From assembly GCF_022682495.2 (NCBI RefSeq), contig NC_071390.1, positions 101,750,294-101,814,293 of the forward strand: a stretch of DNA of 64,000 nucleotides. Direction: 5' to 3'. Origin of the DNA: Desmodus rotundus. Its lineage: Eukaryota > Chordata > Mammalia > Chiroptera > Phyllostomidae. The notes below the pieces were generated by a model. It was not told the DNA's origin and did not search any database. It saw only the letters and a program-made list of their open reading frames with translations. Positions 23,206 to 34,030 of the stretch are shown here, piece by piece. Position numbers and translations under genes: made by a program. Position 1 is the first letter of the stretch; each line of letters begins with the position of its first letter.

Positions 23206-25627
23206 ATTGACAAGCCTAGCTTGGGTTTGCAAAGTCTAGCCTCAGAATCCCACACACGACCACTTAGTTCCCAAACAGAGTGTGTTCGCTGCATGATGGG
23301 GACACGGCTTTGCCAGATTCAAGCCTCAGTTCTGGTACTTGAGAACATTGCTGCTTTCAGTCAAAGCCGTGCTGCGTGCTTTATAGATTAGGAACTATGG
23401 AACCATGGTGCTACGTTCACCACTTTTAGGGCAAGAGAGAAAAAATACTAAGAAGACTTTTATTTCCTGAACACCTAATAGTATGTGTTACTGGTGCCCT
23501 TGGCACAGGGGTAACAACACCTCAGTTCCCAAGGACACCAAGTACACCAGCTGAGTTTTGTTTTGCCTGTTATATTACAGGTGTCTGTTTGTGTTTTCTC
23601 TGGTTCTCTCATTAAGTCATGAACTCCCCAAGAATTTACAATTTAAACTGTGTCTTCTGTTCTTTTGTAATTCTCTTTTTTTTTCAGTTTTTTTTTTCTT
23701 TTGTAATTCTCCAAAGTACCTGGTGAAGTGGTGCCCATAAAAGACCATTAATAAACCATGGCTGATGGATAGAATTGTACATGTAGGTGGAGCAACCCAA
23801 GGCAAGCATTAATCATTAGCATTTCTTGAGCCTTGAAAGCAGTCAGTGTCTAAAGCCCAGAAACCAGGCCACTCTGGCCACATCAGTACCCGGGAATAAC
23901 TAAGCATTCCATTTCTGCTCTCCTGAGCTTTTTAAAAGTCATCTTTAAAAGCAAGTAAACATACAGTGACCTTAATCTTTCATAATAATAATAAACTGTA
24001 AGCACCATAAGGTAGGCTCAATGCTTGATTATAGATGGCATAAAGTGATTTATTCTAACAGTAGGGGCTGAGAGACTGAAGCTGTGGAAAATGTAACTGA
24101 ATTCTAATTCCATAAGAGTAACTCCTGCGCTGTGATTTGATAGGATCAGGAGCTAGAAGGAAGGATTCAATTTTCAACAGGCCTGCTCCGTCCCCGCAGC
24201 CTGCCATATGTTCCCTTGATCTGCAGCCGTCCCTGTGTACTGTGTGACAGACAGCTGTTCCCTTCCGGCGCTCTGCCACCATTCCTTCACCTCTCACACT
24301 GTCCCCGTGCAAAATGAGGCACTTGCGGAAACTGTAGCCCCCCTCAGCAGTAGTGTTTGTCTGGAAGGCTCAGAATGGCACCACGACTGATCACCAGAGG
24401 GTCTCCCAAGGGACAGATAACAAATCAGGCAGAAAATTCCCTGCTACATAAGACTACCAAGAAATAAGCTTACCTACTTGTACTTTTTGTCATATTTGGC
24501 TCTGGTTTCAGCTGTTAGAGCTTTCCTTTCACCTGCTGGGCTCTTTCTGAAACAAGAGACCCCAGGAGAGGGAGCTCAGTGCAGGTCATGATTGAGAGCT
24601 CCCTGCAAGAGCGCGCAAGTCACACCTGGGGCTCAGGGCACCGTTGTGTCTAGCACGTGACTGCTGTGTATAAATGTCCATTCCTCACTACCAGGCGCTG
24701 CAGTCTCAACACCACATTTTTGTGTAATATCTTAAACTTTCTTTACAAAAGTAATTTGAGGTAGCCTGAAATAAAGTATAAGAATGTGTGGGTGCGATTC
24801 TTCATTGATCACACGGGCCTATGTGTGTGTATTCTTTATTGGAATACCTGTGTATGCCTTTAGAACAAAGAGTAAAAATCAATGCAATAGAAAGAAAAGC
24901 AAACACCATGTTTTCTTTCCATTGTATAGATATAATAGATATTTTTCAACATAGTATTCTAGTTTTCTTGCGTTTTATGTGTTCTGTTTCTGGAAGACAA
25001 TGATTAAAATGAAGCGGGAAGGGTTGTGGAGCCCCAAATATAGAAATTCATCTTTTTCCTTAGAATGACTTATTTTATCACTTCAAATGATAAACAGTCT
25101 GTTTGATCATCTGTGAGAGGGACAGTGGAGGGAATGCCTGCTGCCCCTGGGAGGTTGGACCTCTGGCTCCCCTGTTCCTCCCAAATTAGCAATGCTATGA
25201 GCATGTGCTGAGCAAATTGCTCTTAAAATGTTTTTCCAAGAAAATTGTCAAACTCAAAAGCAGCTGATTTCATACAGATAATCACTATTACTGTTGGTAT
25301 CTTTTATGTTCAGACCGGAAGAGAAGAGTGGGGAGGAGCAATTCCATGGGTCTTGGAAGCAGAGAAATCCATTCAGGCGGTGACTGAGTCGGTATCAGCT
25401 TCACACTTGTAGTACTGTTGTCACACGGTTGAGTTGCACCATCCATTACAGGTCCCACGTTCAGACCTTTGTATTCATGCCTAACTTGACACCATGAACT
25501 TGAACCAGGAAGAAATATTCCTATGAAAGTCTATAAAATTTATTTTACCATTTGCTTTAGAGATGAGAAAACTAATAGATAAACCAAAAGCAGAGAGGTG
25601 ATTTAAAATTTCAAGAAATCTTTTGTC
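23206..25627. other. long stretch without a recognised gene
   Basis: About 2.4 kb. There is a local 15-base direct repeat TCTTTTGTAATTCTC at 23661-23675 and 23697-23711 around a T-rich run. An 85-codon minus frame at 24055-24312 has no family motif. No exon structure is seen. Confidence 0.4.
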
Positions 25628-25818
25628 CTGATTGGGTATCGCAGTGGGTTAGAGCATCATCCCTCTATGCCAACGTTGTGGGTTTGATCCCCTGTCAGGG
25701 CGCATATTGAGAATCAACCAATGAGTGCATAAATAATAAGTGGAACAACATATCAATGTTTCTCTCTCTCCCCCCCTTTCCTCTTTCTCTCTAAAATAGA
25801 TAATAAATAAATAAAGTC
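25628..25818 (+). mobile_element. VES-type bat SINE (short-body form)
   Basis: GTCCTGATTGGGTATCGCAG, then B-box-like GGTTTGATCCCCTGTCAGGG, CATATTGAGAATCAACC, (CT)n/C run and an ATAAATAAATAAA tail. Confidence 0.9.
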
Positions 25819-26354
25819 TCCTTACCATGTCTACTTTCGTTAACGTACCATGGACACTTGGGTCATGTTTTCAATTAAGAAAGGAACACATAAAAACAGC
25901 AATAAACACCCAAAGGGAGTGCAAAACCAGATCTACTATAAGGACCCCCATCCTAAAACATTTTTATGCCAGTAAAACCAGACAAAAATTAAAATCTGGG
26001 CAGCTTTAAAGGATGAAAGAAATTCTATTTCTTTTAATGCAATTAACTCACCAACAAAGTGGATGAAGGAGAGTAAGGCTGTTGCTAACTGCTAGCCCCA
26101 AGCCTGGGGCAAAGCAAGTTTAAAGGTAACTGTATGGACTGTTTATGAGTGTCTCAGATTATTTTTAGCACCAGCTGGTAGAATCAGCTTCCTCACCCGA
26201 TAACAATACTCCATAGTATCTGTCGTAGCACAAGGCTTGGGCAATTACCTAGTTGAAAATAATCATAATTGAGTACATCTACCACATCAGACACTTTAAA
26301 ATATATTTTCTGGCATCCTGAAGAGTAAGTCTTACATACCAGAGAGTCAAATAA
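25819..26354. other. unassigned stretch
   Basis: No gene or clear repeat is seen. Confidence 0.4.
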
Positions 26355-26520
26355 TTGATCTTTTTTTCCTCCTATTACACAAATGAGCGATCTGAAGCTC
26401 AGAAAGATTACTCAACTTGCCCAAGCCATACTGCTAGTATTGGCTACTATAAAAGGTGAAACTCCATTTGACTGATTAAAGTTCATGCTCTTCCCACTAC
26501 ACCAGACTGCCTTTCAACCA
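26355..26520 (-). mobile_element. MIR SINE, antisense
   Basis: Plus-strand text ACACAAATGAGCGATCTGAA, GCTCAGAAAGATTACTCAAC, TTGCCCAAGCCATACTGCTA and CATGCTCTTCCCACTACACC is the reverse complement of the MIR core. Confidence 0.7.
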
Positions 26521-26984
26521 TTTCTCCCCATTGAAGTGAGAGCTCTGTGTAAAATTTTTGTCACTAATAAGAGGTCTGGGTCTGCATTCCATTGCACTGC
26601 ATTGTTCCTAAAACAATTAGTGAAGACTCCATTTTCTATTTAAAATCAGTAACTTTAATATAAAAATCTAAACATCAGAAATTAACGTATTAAAATAGTT
26701 GTTCACTTAGCTATGGAAGCATTTCTATGGGCAGAATGAATGTTCCGAGATGCAAAATAACTGCTAATGTTAGTAACGATCTTAAGTAGCATTGCTTGAA
26801 GTGAGAACTTTCCTGGTAAAGCTTAATTTGTTTTGTTTAACAAACAAACGAATCAAATACATTGAAAATTGGATTACCACCTCTCAATTGATGGCCCCTG
26901 AGGTCAATTTAACACCAATAGGATCCCCCAATTTGAGGTACAAAACAACTAAATTGCAATACAGCAAGGCTTTGAAATCAGCTG
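26521..26984. other. unassigned stretch
   Basis: AT-rich; no gene is seen. Confidence 0.4.
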
Positions 26985-27600
26985 CAAGGCAGCCCTGGGT
27001 CGGGGCTCCTCTCTGGCTGCAGACCTGGGCCCTGCACCAATTTGCTTTGCGCTGCACATCTGCTTTGCTCTACTGTGCTCTGCGCCACTCAGTTCTGTGT
27101 CTATTCAGTGGGTGAAACAGTTTTCCCTCGTGGAAGGAAAAGCACGCTCCCCAGCTGAAGGGAAGCTGGCTTATATAGACAGAAGTCCCTGCCTCTGGTC
27201 CCCGATTGGTCTGTACTCATGCAAATGACTCCAAATCCTCACAGTTTAATTGTCCAAAAGGCACTGTCCTGATAGGTCAGAATAGAGCGGCTCTGGTTGG
27301 CTAGAACTGTGCAGCTCCCATTGGATAGGGAAAGCCTTGGTCCTATTGGTTGAAATAGGATTCCAGGTTGGCTCAGATGGCAGAAACACAGTGCGGCCTG
27401 GCAGTTCAGTGAAGAAACAGGTAGTTTAGTGCAGGCTTCTCCCTGCAGTGCAGTTTGTGTAAAAGACCTCTGTGTAAAAAGGACTGCTAAGCTCTGTTTT
27501 TAAAAATATGAGCCCAGTAAGCAACCAGGAGCCTTTTTTAGTAGATATCTTCTTTCTCAGATTTCACCCACCCAATCACAAGTGGGATTCATGAATGCAA
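26985..27600 (-). mobile_element. putative endogenous retroviral LTR, minus orientation
   Basis: GC content is higher than in the flanks. Read on the minus strand it has a promoter-like layout: CCAAT-type boxes (ACCAATAGGACC near 27341-27352, CCAATGGGAG near 27319-27328, AGCCAACCAGAG near 27293-27304, ACCAATCGGG near 27204-27213), an octamer on the opposite strand (ATGCAAAT at 27219-27226) and then TATATAAG near 27171-27178. A leader-like part follows. Solo LTRs look like this, but I see no exact terminal inverted ends or flanking duplications and no retroviral genes. It could instead be a host promoter remnant. Confidence 0.4.
27171..27352 (-). promoter_or_regulatory. CCAAT-rich TATA promoter-like cluster
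   Basis: Four CCAAT-like boxes lie within about 150 bases upstream of a TATATAAG box on the minus strand, with an octamer-type ATGCAAAT motif on the plus strand between them. Predicted transcription would run to lower coordinates from about 27145. Seen in sequence; activity is inferred only. Confidence 0.4.
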
Positions 27601-27629
27601 CTGCAGTGAGTAGCAAGTTTCGATAACTT

Positions 27630-27800
27630 GGGGCAAAATAGAAAAGAGCACCAGGCAAGGAAATCAGGATGAGATGAGGTCTAATCTTGCCTTTCTGCTG
27701 ACTACCTTAGGCAAATTCCTGAAGCTCAGTAAATCTAAACTTCCTGTTCTGAAAAATGAACTAAATAATATCTAGCTCCACTTAACTATAAATTTCTATG
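27630..27800 (+). mobile_element. MIR SINE, diverged
   Basis: AGGTCTAATCTTGCCTTTCTGC, CTACCTTAGGCAAATTCCTG, then AAACTTCCTGTTCTGAAAAATGAACT follow the MIR order. Confidence 0.5.
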
Positions 27801-28350
27801 ATATATTCAAACACATCCACTCACTGTGTAGAAGTTTTGGTTAGAGACTACCTTTGAACAGTATTTTTTTTTTTAAAGAATAATTTCAAGAATTCATCGC
27901 TGACACTTTGATTGTATCCACATGTTCAAGTAATACTGCGTTGTCTAGCTTAAATCAATGAACATCCTCTCTCAGGTTTTAATCTATCAAGACCTAGGTT
28001 TAATAAAAGGTAGAATGAAAACGAGTTGAAAGTTAACAAACTCATGTCAAGGCTATCTGTGGAGCCCCTGCTCACTGCTACCTCTCTCTCCATTTCCCAG
28101 ATACTCGCCAATTAAAAATATATTGCTTTCATAATCAAAGGATATACTATAAGATACCTGGCTTGCACTCTTCAAAAATGCCAAAATCAAAAAAAGGTTG
28201 ATGAAATTGCTGCAGGTTAAAGGAGAATAAAGACACTTGATAATTAAATATAATGCATCCTTCTGGATTAAATCCTCGACTATAGAGAAAGTAGCTATAC
28301 AGGATAATTCATAAAATTTGAATATGGTCCAGGAAAAAATATATGAGATA
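27801..28350. other. unassigned stretch
   Basis: No gene is seen. A 165-codon minus frame (28053-28550) crosses the AT microsatellite and a Tigger end and is not a gene. Confidence 0.4.
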
Positions 28351-28410
28351 TTTATATACATACATATATATATGTATGTATGTATGTATATATAAATGAG
28401 AGAGTATGTA
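28351..28410. repeat. AT/GTAT-rich microsatellite with perfect palindrome
   Basis: 28357-28380 is a perfect 24-base palindrome made of TACA, TATA and TGTA steps. Confidence 0.88.
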
Positions 28411-28445
28411 TCTATACATAAAAGACACATATATGAGTGTGTGTC

Positions 28446-28562
28446 ATTTGATCCTTGAACAACATGGGAGTTAGAAGCACTGACAACCCTCCCACGCCCC
28501 CACCCCCTCAAAGCAGTAGAAAAGTCCAGGTATAACTTTTGACTCCCCAAAAGCTTACCTAC
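28446..28562. mobile_element. Tigger1-like terminal fragment
   Basis: TTTGATCCTTGAACAACATG followed by GGTATAACTTTTGACTCCCC and AAAAGCTTACC is the terminal text of a Tigger DNA transposon. It is truncated where a second element begins at 28563. Confidence 0.65.
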
Positions 28563-28738
28563 AGTTGGCCCTGGACATCCATGGGTTCAATCAGCTGCTG
28601 ATTGAAAACAGCACTTTCTACTTAAAGTTGGAAATATGTGGCTGGGAATCTGCGGTCGGGAATGGAAAAATACTGTTTTCTATCTGCAGTTGGCTGAATA
28701 TGCAGATGTGAACCCTCAGATACAAAAGGCCAACTGTA
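28563..28738. mobile_element. MER2-like non-autonomous Tigger relative
   Basis: It opens CAGTTGGCCCTGGACATCC and closes AAAAGGCCAACTG, an inverted terminal pair. In between are GGGTTCAATCAGCTGC and CTGCAGTTGGCTGAATATGC. The flanking TA-type target (CTA at the left, TAT at the right) fits pogo elements. Confidence 0.65.
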
Positions 28739-28739
28739 T

Positions 28740-29115
28740 TTATTGAAAAATATTCAAGTATAAGTGGGCCAGTGCAGAGGGAGATGTTTAGAGATGGAAA
28801 TAGAGATGACAGGGATAGAGAGATGTGTATGGGTATATATACATGTATAGAGAGGGAGAGAATATTATGAAAACAAATGGAACATATACAAATATCAAAG
28901 CATTATGTTGTATACCTGAAACTAATAGAATGTTGTATGTTGATTATACCTCAATTTAAAAAAGGAAAGTGAAAAATTAAAAAAAAAAATTTGAATGGGA
29001 CAAAATTTAAAGCTTTGGTAAATTGGGGCAATAAGTATATGATAGCTCCTCATACTATTTTTGTAGCCTTTCTGTAAATTTGGAATTATTTTAAAACAAA
29101 GGTACAAAAAGTGGC
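28740..29115 (+). mobile_element. old LINE-1 3' ends, two pieces
   Basis: Piece one ends at about 28985 with CATTATGTTGTATACCTGAA, ACTAATAGAATGTTGTATG and an A-rich tail. Piece two (about 28995-29115) carries TTTTTGTAGCCTTTCTGTAAATTTGGAATTATTTTAAAA, another old L1 terminus. Confidence 0.65.
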
Positions 29116-29450
29116 TCTGTATAAACATGTTATAAAATGTGCTATAGCTATCTCATGGGTAAAGAAAGACCTACTGTTTTATATACCCAATAATGCATCA
29201 TTCCAACATATATCTTCCCTTCTGTGAATAATATCCTCCTATGTCTTAGACCTGCTCCTTCCCTCCAATCCCTTTAGCCCTGACTCTCTACTTCATCCCT
29301 TATTCCAGCTGTGTGATGGCTACCATGTCCCTGCCCCATGCGTAACAACTAATCAGCCCATGCGTAAGCACTTGACCCAAGATGGGCCAATCTAAGAATT
29401 TCTTCATGATTTTTGCTTGGTCACAAAGGAAACCTAAATCAGTTACTCTT
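29116..29450. other. unassigned stretch
   Basis: No gene or certain repeat is seen. Confidence 0.35.
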
Positions 29451-29451
29451 T

Positions 29452-30185
29452 GGTGGTTGTCTTAGTTTGGATTCCACCCCCATGCCCCCAAAATTCTGAA
29501 ACAAGGATTTGGGTACAAGTAGTTAATTTGGCAGATGATCCCTGGGAGCATGGTAAGAGAGCTGGAAGTAAAACAGCAAAAGGAAGACAGTAATGATGAA
29601 AGGTGTTGAGTCATGCTGGGGACCCCCTATGAGACCTATAAAACAAAACTCGGGATTACCCCCTCAAAGAATGAGGAAGTGAGGTATTTATGCACCAGTT
29701 CCCATCCCTTTTTGGCTGAAGGTTACTCCTGGGCATACTAACCACTGGGTACCTTTGGCCTGGCCCTACCTGCTATCCCAGCTCACTCCCCTAGCCACTG
29801 TCCTCAGGCAGAATGATACAGGTCCTTGAGATAGGAAGCCTGGGACAGACAGAACAATTCCCCAACTGTAGGAGACATCACAGATGGGTCAAGGATATTC
29901 ATATCAGATGGGCCAGGGCAGCAACAGCATCTGGAACAGAGGCGAATGACAGAAGTTTTAGGGAATTGTCAGCGGGCTGTGCCTCCTGCCACGTGGAGGA
30001 GTCTAGTCTACAGCTTAAGAGAAGGAAGCCTACTTGCAATTAAAGAGACAATATAGTGGCAGCTGGAAGCCCTGGTTCCAGCTGTTTTTAAGGCTGAGGC
30101 CCCAGCTTTGTCTGTTCAACCCTGTCGAAGATTCAGTGAGCAATTAAAATCACCTTTGTATCTCAACAAATTTGAGTTGGGTTTC
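29452..30185 (+). mobile_element. possible ancient LTR-like repeat
   Basis: The text resembles an old interspersed repeat rather than unique DNA: GTCTTAGTTTGGATTCC, CAAGTAGTTAATTTGGCAG, GAGACCTATAAAACAAAACTC, then an AATTAAAATCACCTTTGTATCTCAACAAATTTGAGTTGGG ending. The order, with a TATAAA-like box at 29637 and an AATTAAA near the end, suggests an LTR. No family name is offered. Confidence 0.35.
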
Positions 30186-31569
30186 TGTCACATAGCCAAA
30201 AAAAATCCCAGACAATTAAACACACTATATTATCATCTACAGTCCTACAATGATATATCAATACTTTCATCCTAAAATCCCATTGTATAAATGTGTTCAA
30301 AGCAGAGTAACAATTATGAAAACTTTTAACACTAATCTCCATAGTAAAGTATTGCTTTACTTTAAATTGAGGCCATTTTTTAAATTTCCTCAAATATTTT
30401 CTTCATTTATCCACTGCTGTTATATACATATTTGTACAACCAAATGTGTCAGACTTAGTAAAACAGTCTCCACTGTGGGATATTAAAGTACCTGATTCAT
30501 TGAGGATTATTTTGTGAAAAAAAATAGTATTCAATGACTTCTACTTCTAGAAAAGACTTTACATTTTTCCAACTGTATTTGCTAGGTATAAATTTTACAG
30601 TAACTGAAAAAAAATATTGGTGGCAAAAAAATCTAAAAGGAAGTGAAACGCAACTCAGCTGAAAACATTTCGGGAGGCAGGAAACAAAAACGTATGCATA
30701 TGTATTTCCTGATTCTGAGAACACAGCAGTGTTTTGAGAACTACGGAAGATGATTTTAATGTGCAGTTAAGTTGGAAAAAAAAGAAAAAGAAAGAATATC
30801 AAGACATATGCAACACACACAGATACACACACTTTATAGACAACCCATTAAAAACATTCCCCAGAGCACATTTCGCATTTCTCACGTTGTTTTTCTTTTG
30901 CAATTCACACTGAAAAAGCGCATATGGGATAAAAGCAAGCTCAGACGTAGTGGAATCAAGGTGCAGCAACGCAGATCAGGGGATGATTGCCCGTCGCTAG
31001 TGTTCTCATACCGCACGCTGGCTGTCTGCCTGTGAAGAATCTATTCTCCAGGCTCATTTTTCCTTCCTAGAGTAATATTTTAAATCATTATATAAAGTAA
31101 TTTAGTATATACAATATACCTTAAAAGTAATACTTGTAGATATTAACAGTTTAAATGAGGAGCTCTGTTTCATAACATTTCATAGACCAGCCATCCTTTT
31201 TCCTTTGTAATTTTCATCTTATCTCTCTCATTGTTCCTGTGTTTATATAAACATAAAACTGAGAATTTTCTTGATTTTGGAAATAAGAAAAAGCCTTACT
31301 AGATATCAAAGCAATTATCTGAATGGTTTTTTTTTTTGAAAGGCAACTCAAAATCAAGATGTTTTCCTGAATTATCTAGATAGCTATCAACTTTATAATT
31401 CATTGTGTTGGAATAGAAATTACCTGAATATAATTTTTATTATATTGTTTTTTGAATGGTGAATGATAAAAATTAATGCCTACCTCTTGCTTTCTAGACA
31501 ACCAATGAGAACATGATTTTCATTTCTCTTATCTTCCATTACCTACATGTCTGCTTTGGAAAACAGTAT
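30186..31569. other. AT-rich unassigned stretch
   Basis: No supported gene. Several A runs (near 30521, 30609, 30778) and short frames without motifs. Confidence 0.4.
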
Positions 31570-31735
31570 AGTATGCTATCAAACATGAGAGTTCTAGAAT
31601 TATAATTAATTAGCTACTTAATCTCTATGTACCGCAGCTTCCACATCTGTAAAAGTGGGAGATTAAAGTACCTGATTCATCAAGTTGTAGTGAAGGTGAA
31701 GTGAGATGAATCCAGTAGAACACTTAGAAAGGAAT
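31570..31735 (+). mobile_element. MIR SINE, diverged
   Basis: TTAGCTACTTAATCTCTATG, CCGCAGCTTCCACATCTGTA, AAAGTGGGAGATTAAAG, then GTTGTAGTGAAGGTGAAGTGAG and GAACACTTAG. Confidence 0.5.
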
Positions 31736-31739
31736 GGCA

Positions 31740-32255
31740 AGCCTGTGGCGCGAAGTGGTGCCTGCACAGCCGCGTCCGTGCGCTCGCGGCCGCCGAAAGG
31801 CAGAGGCAGTCCACGTGGCCATCGATGGAGGAGCGGGTGCACAAAATGTGGTTGATACGCACAGTGGTGCATTTTGCAGTCTTAAAAAAAAAAGGAAATT
31901 CTGATACATGCTAAAACACAGGTGAATCTTGAGGACATTCTGCTAAATGAAATAAGCCAGTCATGCCCAGGCACGTACTGTCTGGTTTCACTTACAGGAG
32001 GCATCAAGAGTAGTCACACTCACAGAGACGAAGTAGAGTGGTGGCGGCCAGGGTCTGCGAGGCGGGGCGGCGGGGCGGCGGCGTTTAATGGCTGTAGAAC
32101 TTCAGTTTTGCACGATGGAAATGTCCTGGGCGTGGGTTGTACAGCAGTGTGCATGTGCTTCACACTATTGAACTCTATGCAAAATGTTTAAGGTGCTAAA
32201 CTTTACCGCAACTTTTGAAAAAGTGAATAAATGGAAAAGGAATTTTAAAAAAATA
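31740..32255 (+). mobile_element. old LINE-1 3' end with CpG-rich patches
   Basis: L1 terminal text is recognisable: CACAAAATGTGGTTGATACG, AAAAAGGAAATTCTGATACATGC, TTGAGGACATTCTGCTAAATG, AAATAAGCCAGTCATGCCC, then GTTGTACAGCAGTGTGCATG and an AACTTTTGAAAAAG end. Two parts (31745-31830 and 32040-32082) are unusually rich in CG dinucleotides for such an old element. Confidence 0.75.
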
Positions 32256-32855
32256 AGAGATTATATTTTTACCTTTAAAAAACCCACTTAGAAAGTGCAT
32301 GGCATAGAGAGCTTTCCTAGAAAGAGTCTATTGTCTTTGGTTTTTCTTATGTTCTGTGGTCTCACATAGGTATTTAATTAATATAGGAACAATTATCTGG
32401 GCTCAAATGGAAACAAGCGATTCAGTTTTTTCTGGAGTTGTTCAGGGGGCCCTGGGTGGGGACAAGCCCTGTGAGGAAGGAAGTGCCTGGGATCAGACGT
32501 CCGAGCAAGGATCAGAAGCACAAGTGCTGAGCTCTCCGTGGGGTGACACTAAAAAGCTGGCAGCCAGCCAGTTAGCTGTTGGTGTGAATGAAGAAGAGCT
32601 ATTACAGATTCTCATCCTTGGTCCAGCAGTGGGTCACTGAAACTCTCTACAGGCCATAAAAGGAGACTAAGAGGTGGTTGACACAAGCACAAGAAGAATA
32701 AATAACATCCATCAGACCCACCGCCTTCAGAGCTCCCATCAAGCGCCCTGATGGCAGGGGAACTGCCTGCGGGGAGCTGCGGGAGGCTGAGTGATGGAGT
32801 ACAACACAAAGCTGAAAGAGCACAGTAAACTAATCTAATCATTGGGGAAGGGGCC
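32256..32855. other. unassigned stretch
   Basis: A 94-codon plus frame (32356-32640) and an 84-codon minus frame (32612-32866) overlap at their ends. Neither shows a known domain, so they are not called as genes. Confidence 0.4.
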
Positions 32856-34030
32856 ATAAATTCCAAATACCTTGGAGTACATTTAACAAGAAATCTGAAG
32901 TACCGAGCGATGTAAAGAAAAATACGAACTTTTACTGAGGAGCATAAAAGTGCTCCTAAATAAATGGAATAAAATACCTTGTTATCAAATGAGAAGAATT
33001 AATATTATAAAATTTCAAATCTCCTACATTTCATTATATTTAATATAACTCCATTTAAAGTTTCAATTTCAAATTATACAACAAAAAATAAAGAATGGAA
33101 TTAAAAACTCTTTTTCTAAAGATTTTATTTATTTACTTTTTGACAGAAGGAAAGGGAGGGAGAGAGGGAGAGAAACAGCAATGTGAAAAACATTGACCAA
33201 TGCCCTTGCGCCCCTACCAGGGACTGAACCCGCAACCTGACCGGGAATCAAACTGGCGACCTTTCAGTTTGCAGAACAACGCCCAACCCACTGAGCCACA
33301 CAGGTTAGGGTGGAATTAAAACTCTTAAGCAAAATAACTAAATGTAATTCTGGCATAATACTAGACAGGTAAGTCGATAAAACAGATCGTAAAACCTGTG
33401 ATACATCCAAGAATACTTAAGAATTTGGAATTAGCGAAGCACTTTTAGAATCAATTCAAAAAGAGAAGATTTTAAATAAATGGTTGTTTTAAAATTTTGT
33501 TAATGCTGGAAAAATCCAGTTAGAATCTTTACCTAACACCTTATATTAGCATATATTTGTATATTTCAATATGCTTTGAATCATGTATCATAAAAATGCA
33601 ATGTATTACTTATATAATTGAAAAAAAACAAAAAAGATTAAAAAAGAGTTCAAATGACCAATGTAACTTCCAGAAAGTGTTCAAAAGCATTGCAGTTCAG
33701 AATGTGCAAATAAAACAATGAGATGTGAGTTTAGCCTATCAAATTGAATTTAAAAAATGATACCACAAATTCGAGAAAAGGGGCACTTTCGTAAGCTGTA
33801 GGTGAAAATGTAAATTGGTTAATCTTTCAAGGAGCAGTTTGGCAATCTGCTTCCAAAGTGTCAAAAAAACACTTTGACCTTTTTCACCAAGCTTCCACCT
33901 CTAGAGAGATGTTAAGAAATAATGAGAATTTCACTATCTCAAAATATTGCGATCTATGTAACCTGAAAATATGAAATATTTTTCTGTTGCAAAACACCAA
34001 ATGTTGAATTTAAAATAAACTTCTGTTTTA
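32856..34030 (+). mobile_element. old LINE-1 ORF2/3' fragment, interrupted by a SINE
   Basis: Text such as AATACCTTGGAGTACATTTAAC, CTAAATAAATGGAATAAAATACC and AATTAATATTATAAAATTTC is decayed L1 ORF2. Further on, AGCAGTTTGGCAATCTGC and CCTCTAGAGAGATGTTAAG lie in the expected order. The reading frame is destroyed. A VES SINE is inserted at 33113-33310. Confidence 0.65.
33113..33310 (-). mobile_element. VES-type bat SINE (long-body form), antisense
   Basis: Reversed tail and CT part, then GACTGAACCCGCAACCTGAC, CTTTCAGTTTGCAGAAC and ACCCACTGAGCCACACAGG. Flanks TGGAATTAAAAACTCTT (33096-33112) and TGGAATTAAAACTCTT (33311-33326) are target duplications differing by one A. It sits inside an old L1. 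Confidence 0.92.

Noticed and set aside
26792..27115. 107-codon plus frame
   Set aside because: It spans the border of the LTR-like block and has no domain. The promoter-like signals point the other way.
28053..28550. 165-codon minus-strand open frame
   Set aside because: It crosses an AT microsatellite and a Tigger terminus. The hydrophobic Y/I/L-rich protein is what TA-rich repeats give.
31680..31909. GC-rich minus frames near 31.7-31.9 kb as a gene start
   Set aside because: They overlap a recognised L1 3' end. The GC-rich part is short, and three frames are open only because stops are scarce in GC-rich DNA.
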